A stretch of DNA of 64,000 nucleotides from Qipengyuania aquimaris (GTDB lineage: Bacteria > Pseudomonadota > Alphaproteobacteria > Sphingomonadales > Sphingomonadaceae), in NCBI RefSeq assembly GCF_009827445.1, contig NZ_WTYI01000001.1, positions 1,688,381 through 1,752,380 on the forward strand, written 5' to 3'. Both the position numbers and the translations under genes were made by a program. This document shows, in pieces, positions 34,962 to 43,070 of this stretch. The first letter of the stretch is position 1. Every line of letters starts with the position of its first letter. Below the pieces are notes generated by a model. It saw only the letters and a list, made by a program, of their open reading frames with translations. It was not told where the DNA came from and ran no database searches.

Positions 34962-35405
34962 ATGAGTGATGTTTTGAAACCCCGCATTGGTCGCCTGCTC
35001 AGCCAGTCATATGGCCTCTGGCAAAGGCTGACTTATGCCGATCTCGCGGACCGGGGATTTCCGGAAGTCAGGCCCTCGCACTCGCCGGTTTTCCGTCATA
35101 TCGATGAAGGGGGCACGCGGATCGTAGACCTCGCCGAGCGTGCCCGGATTACCAAGCAGAGCATGACCTATCTAGTCCGCCAGCTCGAGCATAAGGGCCT
35201 GGCGGAAATCCGCGAGGATCCGGCAGACGGGCGGGCGCGATTGGTCGCTCTCACCGATCGGGGGCAGGCTGCGTCACAGGCACTGGTAGAATCGAGCCTC
35301 GCTCTCGAAACCCGGTTCGCCAGCGAGTTCGGAAACGCAAAGCTGGAAAGCCTGCGCATATTGCTGGCAGACCTGCATTGCTGGAATTTCGGCGAAGAGG
35401 GCTAA
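34962..35405 (+). CDS. MarR family transcriptional regulator
   Basis: A 147-residue winged-helix regulator: HSPVFRHIDEGGTRIVDLAERARITKQSMTYLVRQLEHKGLAEIREDPADGRARLVALTDRG contains the recognition helix and the D-x-R wing of MarR proteins. It would bind a palindrome as a dimer and be released by a small phenolic or lipophilic ligand. The likely operator lies directly upstream, next to the divergent SnoaL-like gene. Confidence 0.88.
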   Translation: MSDVLKPRIGRLLSQSYGLWQRLTYADLADRGFPEVRPSHSPVFRHIDEGGTRIVDLAERARITKQSMTYLVRQLEHKGLAEIREDPADGRARLVALTDRGQAASQALVESSLALETRFASEFGNAKLESLRILLADLHCWNFGEEG

Positions 35406-35446
35406 CCCGGGTCGCTGAACAGCAATGGGTGGGCCAGCCTCACCCC

Positions 35447-36244
35447 TTACACGTCGGTAAACTTTGCGGGCCGTTTCTGCATTCCCGCCATCACCGCCTC
35501 GGCCTGGTTCGGCTTGCGCATGATGGCGGCCTGTTCGACGCTTTCTTCCATCAGGATGTCGTCGCCCGATTTTTCCAGCATTGCCTCGGACAGGCGCTTG
35601 GCGCCGCGGATGGCCTCGGGATTGCGATTGGCGATTTCGTTGGCGATGTCGTTGGCCTTGCCGAGCGGATCTTCGCTGACGAAGGTGGCGAGGCCGTATC
35701 CTTGCGCCTCCTCGCCGGTGAATTCGCGGTTGGTGTAGACCAGTTCGCGCAACACGTCGTCGCGCACGAGGCCGCGCCACAGGTGATAGCCGCCCATGTC
35801 GGGCACAAGACCCCATTTCATTTCCATGATCGCCATGCGGCTGGCGGGGTGGACAACGCGGATGTCCGCTCCGCTTGCGATCTGCATGCCGCCGCCAAAG
35901 CATACGCCGTGCACGGCCGCGATTACCGGCACCGGGCACTTGCGCCAGGTCATGGCCACTTCCTGGAAGGTGTTCGCATTGCCATGCGTGCGCTCGGTCA
36001 GGGGCTTGCGTTCCCCATCGGGCGCAGCGGTGAAGCTCGACACGTCGAGACCGGCGCAAAAGCTGCGGCCTTCGCCTGCCAGAACGACAGCGCGCAGGCC
36101 CTTCATCGTGCGCAATTCCTCGCCCGCGGCGATGATCGCTTCGAACATCGCCGGGTCCAGCGCATTCATCTTGTCCGGACGGTTCAGGCGGACCTGGGCA
36201 ACGCCGTTATCGGCGAGTTCAATCGTTACGCGTTCGCTGGACAT
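35447..36244 (-). CDS. Crotonase family enoyl-CoA hydratase/isomerase
   Basis: A 265-residue cytoplasmic enzyme with the crotonase pattern (VRLNRPDKMNALDPAMF, LAGEGRSFCAGLDVSSF, AVHGVCFGGGMQIA). At the position of the first catalytic Glu of enoyl-CoA hydratase it has Gln (GGGMQ). The second Glu is kept (MAIMEMKWGL) and an Asp follows eight residues later (VPDMGG), as in dienoyl-CoA isomerases. It therefore may be an isomerase or another crotonase type. The start ATG at 36244 overlaps the 3' end of the winged-helix gene by 26 nt. Confidence 0.82.
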   Translation of the reverse strand: MSSERVTIELADNGVAQVRLNRPDKMNALDPAMFEAIIAAGEELRTMKGLRAVVLAGEGRSFCAGLDVSSFTAAPDGERKPLTERTHGNANTFQEVAMTWRKCPVPVIAAVHGVCFGGGMQIASGADIRVVHPASRMAIMEMKWGLVPDMGGYHLWRGLVRDDVLRELVYTNREFTGEEAQGYGLATFVSEDPLGKANDIANEIANRNPEAIRGAKRLSEAMLEKSGDDILMEESVEQAAIMRKPNQAEAVMAGMQKRPAKFTDV

Positions 36245-36893
36245 GACACTCCGCAAGGTTTGGCTGATTGGAGCGGCGACCTTGCGACATGGTGGTTGCG
36301 CTGTCCAGCATGGACCTGCGCTCGCGGGCGAAAGCGGGAAAGGTGGAGCGCGCTTCCGTGCAGATGAAATACCCGCCGTCGGGATGCGTCTGGACCAGCC
36401 AGCCTAGGCCCGAGACGGCCAGCTTGGCCCTGAGGCGCGACACGTGCACCTCAAGCGAGTTGGTCTCGGGTTCGTGGCGCAGGCGCCAGACGTCCTTCAG
36501 CAAGGCCGGCTTGTCGACCCTTTGCCCCGGATCCGCGGCCAGCCGCCACATCAGCGCGAATTCGCGCGGGTGCAGCCCGATCCAGCGGCCGTCCACATAG
36601 GCATCGCGATAGAACAGGTCGAGCCGGACGGGGCCGATGATCCGGTATTGCGGGATCATCTCTCCCAGCCCTTCGAGCTTGAGCATGCGCGCGCCAAGTT
36701 CGACCATCGCGACCTGGCTCGACAGGGCGTCTGCGAAACCTTGCTCGAGGAGACCCGCGCGGGTGTCGGCATCGTCAGCCCCGACGATGACGGCGCATTT
36801 CCTGTCCGCGACGAATTTCCAGTCGGGACACCGTCCTCCGATTCGCCAGTCGAGCAGGCGCAGGTCCCACCTACCGGGCGGACAGGTCGACAT
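36219..36893 (-). CDS. OmpR-type winged-helix regulator with degenerate receiver
   Basis: A 224-residue protein. The C-terminal part (about 95-175) is an OmpR/PhoB DNA-binding domain: GRWIGLHPREFALMWRLAADPGQRVDKPALLKDVWRLRHEPETNSLEVHVSRLRAKL. The N-terminal ~90 residues resemble a shortened receiver (CAVIVGADDADTRAGLLEQGFADAL) but lack the phosphorylatable Asp and the DD pair, so it cannot be a normal response regulator. A GTG at 36923 is an alternative start. The C-terminus overlaps the crotonase start, suggesting coupling. Confidence 0.75.
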   Translation of the reverse strand: MSTCPPGRWDLRLLDWRIGGRCPDWKFVADRKCAVIVGADDADTRAGLLEQGFADALSSQVAMVELGARMLKLEGLGEMIPQYRIIGPVRLDLFYRDAYVDGRWIGLHPREFALMWRLAADPGQRVDKPALLKDVWRLRHEPETNSLEVHVSRLRAKLAVSGLGWLVQTHPDGGYFICTEARSTFPAFARERRSMLDSATTMSQGRRSNQPNLAECHVQRTRND

Positions 36894-36997
36894 GGACAGC
36901 CAGGTGAAATTGAGTTGCGACACGGCCTGTCTCCTAAGGCCTCCCGTCGACTTACCCAATATGAAAGGTTTATCTCCGGACCAATCCGGACGAATAC

Positions 36998-38182
36998 CTA
37001 GCGGGCGTGTTCGGCCAGGAATCGCTTTACGTTGCGCGCCGCCTGCCGGATGCGCTGCTCGTTCTCGACCATGGCGATGCGGACGTATCCCTCGCCCTCC
37101 TCGCCGAAGCCCACGCCGGCCGCGACGGCCACTTCGGCATGCTGGAGGAGCTGCTTCGAAAACTCGAGGCTGCCCATGTGTTCGAAACCGGGCGGCAGCT
37201 TGGCCCAGGTGAACATGCTGGCAGGCGGGGTCGGGATTTCCCAGCCCGCCCGGGTGAAGCTTTCGACCATGACATCGCGGCGAGCCTGATAGCGCGCGCG
37301 GTTCTGGGCGATCACGTCTTCCGGCCCGTTGAGCGCAGCACAGGCAGCCGCCTGCACCGGCGTGAAAGCGCCATAGTCGAGATAGCTTTTGACACGGGTT
37401 AGCGCCGCGATCAGTTTCTGGTTGCCGACGCAGAAACCGATCCGCCAGCCCGCCATGGAGAAGGTTTTCGACATCGAAGTGAATTCCACTGCGACATCCT
37501 TGGCACCCGGCACTTCCAGGATCGAGCGCGTCGGCTTGCCGTCGTAATACAGTTCCGAATAGGCGAGGTCGGACAGCACCCAGACTTCGTTCTTCTTGGC
37601 CCAGGCCACCAGCCGTTCGTAGAATTCGAGGTCGACGGTCTCGGCCGTCGGGTTGCTGGGATAGTTGCACACAAGCACAGTCGGACGCGGCACGGTATAG
37701 GCCATCGCATTGTCGAGCGCGCGCCAGTAATTCTCGTCCGGCGTCGTCGGCACGCTGCGGATCGTGGCCCCTGCGATCATGAAGCCATAGGTATGGATCG
37801 GGTAGGCAGGACTAGGCGCGAGGATCACGTCGCCCGGGGCGCTGATCGCGGTCGCCATCGAGGACAGGCCCTCTTTCGAGCCCATGGTGACGACCACCTC
37901 CCGTTCGGGATCGAGTTCCACCCCGAAACGGCGCTGGTAGTAATTCGCCTGGGCGCGGCGCAGACCGGGAATGCCCTTGGACTGCGAATAGCCGTGCGCA
38001 TCGGGCTTGGCCGCGACTTCGCACAGCTTGTCGATTACGTGCTGCGGCGGCGGCTGGTCGGGATTGCCCATGCCGAGGTCGATGATGTCGCGACCCGCCT
38101 GACGTGCCGCGTGGCGCATCGCATTGACCTCTGCGATGACATAGGGCGGCATACGTTTGATGCGGTAGAATTCGTCGGACAT
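36998..38182 (-). CDS. PLP-dependent aminotransferase, AlaA/AlaC-like
   Basis: A 394-residue class I/II aminotransferase: DLGMGNPDQPPPQHVIDKL, the PLP lysine in SMSKTFSMAGWRIGF, LSDLAYSELYYDG and the C-terminal IRIAMVENEQRIRQA. It resembles alanine/2-aminobutyrate-type transaminases (AlaC) and LL-diaminopimelate aminotransferase-like enzymes. The most likely job is alanine or related amino-acid synthesis in the cytoplasm, but substrate assignment is family-level only. It is divergent from phaC. Confidence 0.82.
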   Translation of the reverse strand: MSDEFYRIKRMPPYVIAEVNAMRHAARQAGRDIIDLGMGNPDQPPPQHVIDKLCEVAAKPDAHGYSQSKGIPGLRRAQANYYQRRFGVELDPEREVVVTMGSKEGLSSMATAISAPGDVILAPSPAYPIHTYGFMIAGATIRSVPTTPDENYWRALDNAMAYTVPRPTVLVCNYPSNPTAETVDLEFYERLVAWAKKNEVWVLSDLAYSELYYDGKPTRSILEVPGAKDVAVEFTSMSKTFSMAGWRIGFCVGNQKLIAALTRVKSYLDYGAFTPVQAAACAALNGPEDVIAQNRARYQARRDVMVESFTRAGWEIPTPPASMFTWAKLPPGFEHMGSLEFSKQLLQHAEVAVAAGVGFGEEGEGYVRIAMVENEQRIRQAARNVKRFLAEHAR

Positions 38183-38342
38183 TCATTGCTCCTGCGACGC
38201 CGGCCTTAATGCTGGCCGAAAGTGATTTGCGTCGTCACATTGATTACCTATTCAAGATGCAAGCGCAAAGCCGCTCGCTATCACAAGTGTGCGAATTATC
38301 GTGTAAGTGACTAAAGACGCGCTTCGACGCCAGAGGATTGCC

Positions 38343-40220
38343 ATGACCGATACGCCCGATCCCTTCACCAATATGTACGAAGGCCCCGCCAAGCTGATGC
38401 GCGCCATGTTCGCGCCGATGATGGGAACGATGGATGCGGCCAAGGGGATCGACGGCGCGGTATCGCCCGAAGACGCAAAGCATTGGGCAGAGGTCGGGGC
38501 CAAGCTGCAGGCCATGTGGCTGCAGTACCAGTCGGAACAATTGTCCAACCCTCAGGCGCTCGTGCCCTATTTCGATCCTGCGCGCTGGATGGCGCTGGCG
38601 ACCGACTGGTACCAGAAGATGCCGCTGGCGCAGGCGGAACAGCAGAAAGCCCTGATGGAAGAGGGCATGCGCCTGTGGGAAGACGTGCTGGGCCAGTACG
38701 GCCTCGGCCCCAAGGCATCGGAAAAGCACGGCGGCGAGGTCGAACTGCCGCGCAAGGATCGCCGCTTCGCCGACGAGAAATGGCGCGCCCATCCCGCCTA
38801 CGCCCTGATCCACCAGACCTATCTTTTCCTGGCCGAACGCGTTGCGGAAATGGTCGAGAAGGCGGACAATCTCAATCCGCAGCAGCGCGAGCAATTGCGC
38901 TTCACCACCAAGGCAATCACCGAAGCGGCGAGCCCTGCGAATTTCCCGCTGCTCAATCCGGTGGTGATGGAGCGCACGCTGGAAACCCGCGGCGACAACC
39001 TCGTCAAAGGCATGGAGCACATGCTGGCCGACATGCGCCGGGGCCAGCTGTCGCATACCGATGCGAACGCGTTCACCCTGGGCGAGAATATCGCCACCAC
39101 GCCCGGCAAGGTGGTGCACGAGACCCCGCTCTACCAGCTGATCCAGTATTCGCCCACGACCGACAAGGTCATGGAAACGCCGCTCATCATCTTCCCGCCG
39201 TGGATCAACCGCTTTTACATCCTCGATCTCAACGCGAAGAAGAGCTTCGTGAAATGGGCCGTCGACCAGGGCGTGACCGTTTTCATGGTCAGCTGGAAAT
39301 CGGCCGACGCCAGCATGAAGGACGTGATCTGGGACGACTACGTGCGCGCACAGATCGACGCGATCGACCATGTGCGCGAGCGGCTGGACGTGGCGAGCGT
39401 TCATGCGATCGGCTATTGCGTGGCCGGAACCACGCTGGCCGCCACGCTGGCGATCCTCCACCGTCGCGAGCAAGAGGACAAGGTCAGGAGCGCGACCTTC
39501 TTCACCGCCCAGGTCGATTTCGAAAAAGCGGGGGAGCTGCTCAATTTCATCGACGACCAGCAGCTGGCCGCGATCAAGGGCCTGTCGCCCGACGGCTATC
39601 TGGACGGGCGCTACATGGCCGCGACCTTCAACCTGCTGCGCGGCACGGACCTGATCTGGAATTACGTGGTCAACAACTACCTGCTGGGCGAGGACTACCC
39701 CGCTTTCGACCTGCTGCACTGGAACGGGGACGTCACCAACCTTCCCGCCAAGTGGCACCAGCAATATTTGCGCGACCTCTATCGCGACAACCGGCTGGTC
39801 GAAGGCGACGCGCTGACGGTCGACAATACGCCGGTCGACCTCGGCAGGGTGAACACCCCCACCTATGTGCAGGCGGGCAAGGAAGACCATATCGCGCCGG
39901 CCGAAAGCGTCTGGCGGATCACCGAACATTTCGGCGGTCCCTTGCGCTTCGTGCTGGCCGGATCGGGCCATATCGCAGGCGTGGTCAATCCCCCCTCCTC
40001 CGGCAAGTACCAGTACTGGACCAATGCCGGCTCACCGCGCAGCCTCGCCGAATTCCGCGAAGGAGCGGAAGAGCATCCGGGAAGCTGGTGGCCGGACTGG
40101 ATCGACTGGCTGCGCGAACAGGACGGCGAAACCGTGCCCGCGACCGGCAAGCGAAAGCCGGGCGGAAAGGGCGACAAGGTCATAGAAAATGCGCCTGGAC
40201 GCTACGTGGCCACCCGCTGA
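38343..40220 (+). CDS. phaC: PhaC, class I poly(3-hydroxyalkanoate) synthase
   Basis: A 625-residue polymerase. The lipase-like box carries the catalytic Cys (AIGYCVAGTTLA), followed by Asp in KEDHIAPA and His in GSGHIAGVVN. An N-terminal ~190-residue region precedes the alpha/beta-hydrolase core, as in class I enzymes. It polymerises (R)-3-hydroxyacyl-CoA at the surface of PHA granules. The ATG at 38343 starts at MTDTPDPF. The phasin gene follows with its own regulated promoter; phaA, phaB, phaR and phaZ are not in the window. Confidence 0.95.
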   Translation: MTDTPDPFTNMYEGPAKLMRAMFAPMMGTMDAAKGIDGAVSPEDAKHWAEVGAKLQAMWLQYQSEQLSNPQALVPYFDPARWMALATDWYQKMPLAQAEQQKALMEEGMRLWEDVLGQYGLGPKASEKHGGEVELPRKDRRFADEKWRAHPAYALIHQTYLFLAERVAEMVEKADNLNPQQREQLRFTTKAITEAASPANFPLLNPVVMERTLETRGDNLVKGMEHMLADMRRGQLSHTDANAFTLGENIATTPGKVVHETPLYQLIQYSPTTDKVMETPLIIFPPWINRFYILDLNAKKSFVKWAVDQGVTVFMVSWKSADASMKDVIWDDYVRAQIDAIDHVRERLDVASVHAIGYCVAGTTLAATLAILHRREQEDKVRSATFFTAQVDFEKAGELLNFIDDQQLAAIKGLSPDGYLDGRYMAATFNLLRGTDLIWNYVVNNYLLGEDYPAFDLLHWNGDVTNLPAKWHQQYLRDLYRDNRLVEGDALTVDNTPVDLGRVNTPTYVQAGKEDHIAPAESVWRITEHFGGPLRFVLAGSGHIAGVVNPPSSGKYQYWTNAGSPRSLAEFREGAEEHPGSWWPDWIDWLREQDGETVPATGKRKPGGKGDKVIENAPGRYVATR

Positions 40221-40261
40221 GCCCGGTATAACCTGCTGAAAACACGCCTCGTCGCGGATTA

Positions 40262-40276
40262 TTGTGCACTGCACAA
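40262..40276. promoter_or_regulatory. Palindrome TTGTGCACTGCACAA upstream of the phasin promoter, possible PhaR operator
   Basis: A perfect 15-bp palindrome (centre C), 8 bp upstream of the phasin -35. A close copy overlaps the -10 region at 40310-40325. The GC/TGCA core fits known PhaR binding sites upstream of phasin genes in alphaproteobacteria. Confidence 0.65.
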
Positions 40277-40283
40277 AAAGCCC

Positions 40284-40311
40284 TTGACTTCGCAGTTGCA
40301 ATGCCTATTTT
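40284..40311 (+). promoter_or_regulatory. Sigma-70-type promoter for the phasin gene
   Basis: TTGACT (40284-40289) and TATTTT (40306-40311) with a 16-nt spacer. The -10 end overlaps the second palindromic site, so a repressor bound there would block transcription start. Confidence 0.5.
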
Positions 40312-40325
40312 GTGCACTGCAACAA
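40310..40325. promoter_or_regulatory. Second copy of the palindrome, overlapping -10/+1
   Basis: TTGTGCACTGCAACAA, identical to the upstream site except for one inserted base. Fourteen bp before the phasin ATG. Two spaced copies suggest cooperative binding by PhaR. Confidence 0.65.
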
Positions 40326-40338
40326 AGTGAGGTTTCCC

Positions 40339-41166
40339 ATGGCTGATAGCCAGAGCAAAATTGACGCCGCTGCCGAGAAGGCATTTGCCGACGCAGCGGA
40401 AAAGAAGGCTGCTGACGCGGCCAAGGGCGACGTGAACGTGAAGGCCGTCGAAAAGGCAGTCGAAGCGGGCACGAGCGCGCCGGTCAAGGCCGACAAGGTC
40501 GCCAAGGCCGTTGCCGCACCTGCAAAGAAGAAGCCGGTCGCAAAGAAGAAGGCCGCTCCGGCCAAGGCCAAGAAGGTCGCTGCCAAGAAGGCACCGGCGA
40601 AGAAGGCCGCTCCTAAGAAGGTCGCTGCCAAGAAGGCAGCACCTGCGAAGAAGAAGGCCGCAGCCAAGAAGCCCGCGACCGCCACCACTCCGATTTCCAA
40701 GTTGAAGGATACCATCATGGCTACTGCCAAGAACGCAAAGACCACCGACTACACCGCCAAGGCGAAGGAAGTTGCTGCTGACGTGCAGACCCGCGCGAAG
40801 GCCGCTTACGACAAGGGTACTGAAATGACCCAGGACGTCGTTGAATTCCAGAAGGGCAACCTCGAAGCTCTCGTCGCTTCGGGCAAGATCCTCGCCAATG
40901 GCATGCAGGACATGGGCCGCACCTACGTCGAAGAAGCCAAGTCGGCTGCCGAAACCGTCCAGGGCGACGTGAAGAAGTTCGCTGCGATCAAGTCGCCGAC
41001 CGAACTCTTCCAGCTCCAGGGTGAAATCGCACGTCGTAACTTCGACGCGATGGTTTCGACCACTTCGAAGAACACCGAAGCCATGGTCAAGCTGGCCAAC
41101 GAAGCTTTCGCTCCGCTTTCGAGCCGCTTCAGCCTCGCTGCCGAAAAGGTCCGCAAGGCTGCCTAA
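40339..41166 (+). CDS. Phasin with histone-like Lys/Ala-rich N-terminus (PhaF-like)
   Basis: A 275-residue protein. Residues about 15-50 are Ala/Lys-rich, followed by a strongly basic KKAAPAKKKAAAKKP-type tract (about 55-120), as in histone H1-like tails. Residues about 135-270 are a Phasin_2 domain (EVAADVQTRAKAAYDKGTEMTQDVVEFQKGNLEALV). A phasin coats PHA granules; a basic tail can bind DNA and link granules to the nucleoid, as for PhaF. An internal in-frame ATG (40717, MATAKNA) with its own GAAGGAT ribosome binding site could start a second, 149-residue phasin. Confidence 0.9.
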   Translation: MADSQSKIDAAAEKAFADAAEKKAADAAKGDVNVKAVEKAVEAGTSAPVKADKVAKAVAAPAKKKPVAKKKAAPAKAKKVAAKKAPAKKAAPKKVAAKKAAPAKKKAAAKKPATATTPISKLKDTIMATAKNAKTTDYTAKAKEVAADVQTRAKAAYDKGTEMTQDVVEFQKGNLEALVASGKILANGMQDMGRTYVEEAKSAAETVQGDVKKFAAIKSPTELFQLQGEIARRNFDAMVSTTSKNTEAMVKLANEAFAPLSSRFSLAAEKVRKAA

Positions 41167-41229
41167 GGCAAATTGACTTCAATCCGCCGGGCTCTCTCTC
41201 CTCTCTCCCTCGCCCGGTGGTTGGACAGG

Positions 41230-41272
41230 ACGGGTCGGACGACATCACTGTCGTTCGGCCCGTTTCCTTTTT
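41230..41272 (+). terminator. Phasin gene terminator
   Basis: A 14-bp stem with two G-U pairs (acgggtcggacgac / gtcgttcggcccgt), then ttccttttt, 64 bp after the phasin stop. Confidence 0.7.
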
Positions 41273-41374
41273 CGTACCGCAAGCGCGCGTTTCGACGTTT
41301 TCTTAACCCGCGACGGCGCACGGGGAGACTGACGCCTTGCGATTTGGTGAAACGATACGATATTGCCGCTTCTG

Positions 41375-41740
41375 ATGACCGACTACACCGCCCTCCCCGC
41401 TATCCGCGCCGCTAATGGCGACGACGACGATACCCGCGAGGGCGAAGGCCAGACCGGTCTCGCGACCAAGACCCGCGCCAAGCCCAAGAAGCCGAGCCAG
41501 TACAAGGTCCTGTTGCTGAACGACGATTACACGCCGATGGAGTTCGTCGTCATCGTGCTGAAGCGCTTCTTCCGCATGAACATGGAAGAAGCGACCCGCG
41601 TCATGCTCCATGTCCACCAAAAGGGCGTCGGCGTCTGCGGCGTCTTTCCCTATGAAGTGGCCGAGACCAAGGTGAACCAGGTGATGGATTTCGCCCGCGA
41701 GAACCAGCACCCGCTGCAATGCACGCTAGAAAAGGCCTGA
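41375..41740 (+). CDS. clpS: ClpS, adaptor for the ClpAP protease
   Basis: A 121-residue protein from ATG 41375. The ClpS core is clear: [58 protein letters not shown]. It delivers N-degron substrates (bearing bulky hydrophobic N-terminal residues) to ClpAP. The N-terminal extension of about 35 residues is acidic and variable. clpA is not adjacent in this window, unlike in many relatives, which is worth noting. Confidence 0.95.
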   Translation: MTDYTALPAIRAANGDDDDTREGEGQTGLATKTRAKPKKPSQYKVLLLNDDYTPMEFVVIVLKRFFRMNMEEATRVMLHVHQKGVGVCGVFPYEVAETKVNQVMDFARENQHPLQCTLEKA

Positions 41741-41831
41741 CAGCCATTCCTTTCCTCATTTCCGGTAGGGCATGACGCGCGGGTAATTTCTCGCTAGAGC
41801 CGCCCGCAACGCCCAAGAAACCGGAAACCGC

Positions 41832-43067
41832 GTGCTCAATTTCCTTCCCGCCATCGACCGCTACATCTTCCGGCTGGTGATCGTGCCTATGCTGGGCGTC
41901 TTCGCCCTCGCGGCATCGCTGCTCACTCTCGACAAGATGCTGCGCCTGCTCGATTTCGTGGCGGTGGAAGGCGGGCCGATCGGCGTCGTCTTCAAGATGC
42001 TGGCGACGCTCGTTCCCGAATATGCCAGCCTTGCGATCCCGCTTGGCCTGCTGCTGGGCATCCTGCTCGCTTTCCGCAAGCTCGCCACCACGAGCGAGCT
42101 CGACGTCTTCCGCGCGGTCGGCCTAAGCTACGGCCGCCTGCTGCGGGTGCCCTACATCATCACCATGGTCTTCATGGCCATCAACGTGGCGCTGGTCTTC
42201 TTCGTCCAGCCCGTCAGCCGCTTCACTTACGAACGCCTCGAATACGAGCTTCGCTCTGGTGCTCTGGGGGCATCGATCAAGGTGGGCGAGTTCACCACGC
42301 TCGCCGACCGCATGGCGCTGCGCATCGAGGAAAGCGAAGACGACGGCCGCCGCCTGATCGGCATTTTCGCGCGTGTCGCCAACGACAAGGGACAGGTGCT
42401 CTCGATCTCTGCGCGCGAAGGCTCTTTCCTCGCCACGACCGACGACCCCGACACGATCATCCTGCGCCTGACCGAGGGCACCATCGTCCAAGACACCGGA
42501 GGCCAGACGCCGCGCGTCCTGACCTTTACCCGCCACGACCTGCCTATCGATCTGCCCGCAATCGAGGAATTTCGCGCGCGCGGAGAGGACGAGCGTGAAT
42601 ACATCCTGCCAGAACTGCTCCGCATCGGCTGGGCCGACAACCAGACCGAAGACAAACGCGACGCCAGCCAGGCCAGCTTCAACTTCCGCCTGGTCGAGGT
42701 GGTGATGATGGCGCTGATGCCCTTGCTCGCCGTGGCACTCGGCATACCGCCCAAGCGATCGACTAGCGCGCTGGGCGTCTTCCTGTCGATCATCATGGTC
42801 GTCGCCTATCACAAGATAAACCAGTACGGAGAGGATGTTGCCGCACTCGGCCTTGCCGATCCGATCCTGGCTTTGTGGGGGCCATTCGTGGTCTTCGCCA
42901 CGCTGATATTATGGATGTACTGGCGTGTGGCTTTCGTGCCGGGCGGTCAGGCCATCGGCGCGCTGGAGAACTGGTTCGCCAAGATCTCCAAGAAGATCGG
43001 CAAGCTGTTCAGGCGCAAGCGCCGACACCATGTCCATACGGACGACGATCTGGCGGCGGAGGGCTGA
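41832..43067 (+). CDS. lptF: LptF, permease subunit of the LPS export ABC transporter
   Basis: A 411-residue protein, GTG start. YjgP/YjgQ family: six membrane helices (three N-terminal, three C-terminal; LIVPMLGVFALAASLL near the start) flank a periplasmic jellyroll domain of about 150 residues. LptF and LptG form the channel that, with LptB2, extracts LPS from the inner membrane. The C-terminal tail after the last helix is basic (KIGKLFRRKRRHH). lptG follows directly on the same strand. Confidence 0.93.
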   Translation: MLNFLPAIDRYIFRLVIVPMLGVFALAASLLTLDKMLRLLDFVAVEGGPIGVVFKMLATLVPEYASLAIPLGLLLGILLAFRKLATTSELDVFRAVGLSYGRLLRVPYIITMVFMAINVALVFFVQPVSRFTYERLEYELRSGALGASIKVGEFTTLADRMALRIEESEDDGRRLIGIFARVANDKGQVLSISAREGSFLATTDDPDTIILRLTEGTIVQDTGGQTPRVLTFTRHDLPIDLPAIEEFRARGEDEREYILPELLRIGWADNQTEDKRDASQASFNFRLVEVVMMALMPLLAVALGIPPKRSTSALGVFLSIIMVVAYHKINQYGEDVAALGLADPILALWGPFVVFATLILWMYWRVAFVPGGQAIGALENWFAKISKKIGKLFRRKRRHHVHTDDDLAAEG

Positions 43068-43070
43068 TCT

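Noticed and set aside
38244-39971. Open frame of 575 codons antisense to phaC
   Set aside because: The plus strand carries the PHA synthase with catalytic residues; the opposite frame is a G+C-driven shadow.
40560-40680. Short tandem DNA repeats in the phasin gene
   Set aside because: They come from codons of the Lys/Ala-rich tail (aagaaggc-type units) and are not CRISPR or regulatory repeats.
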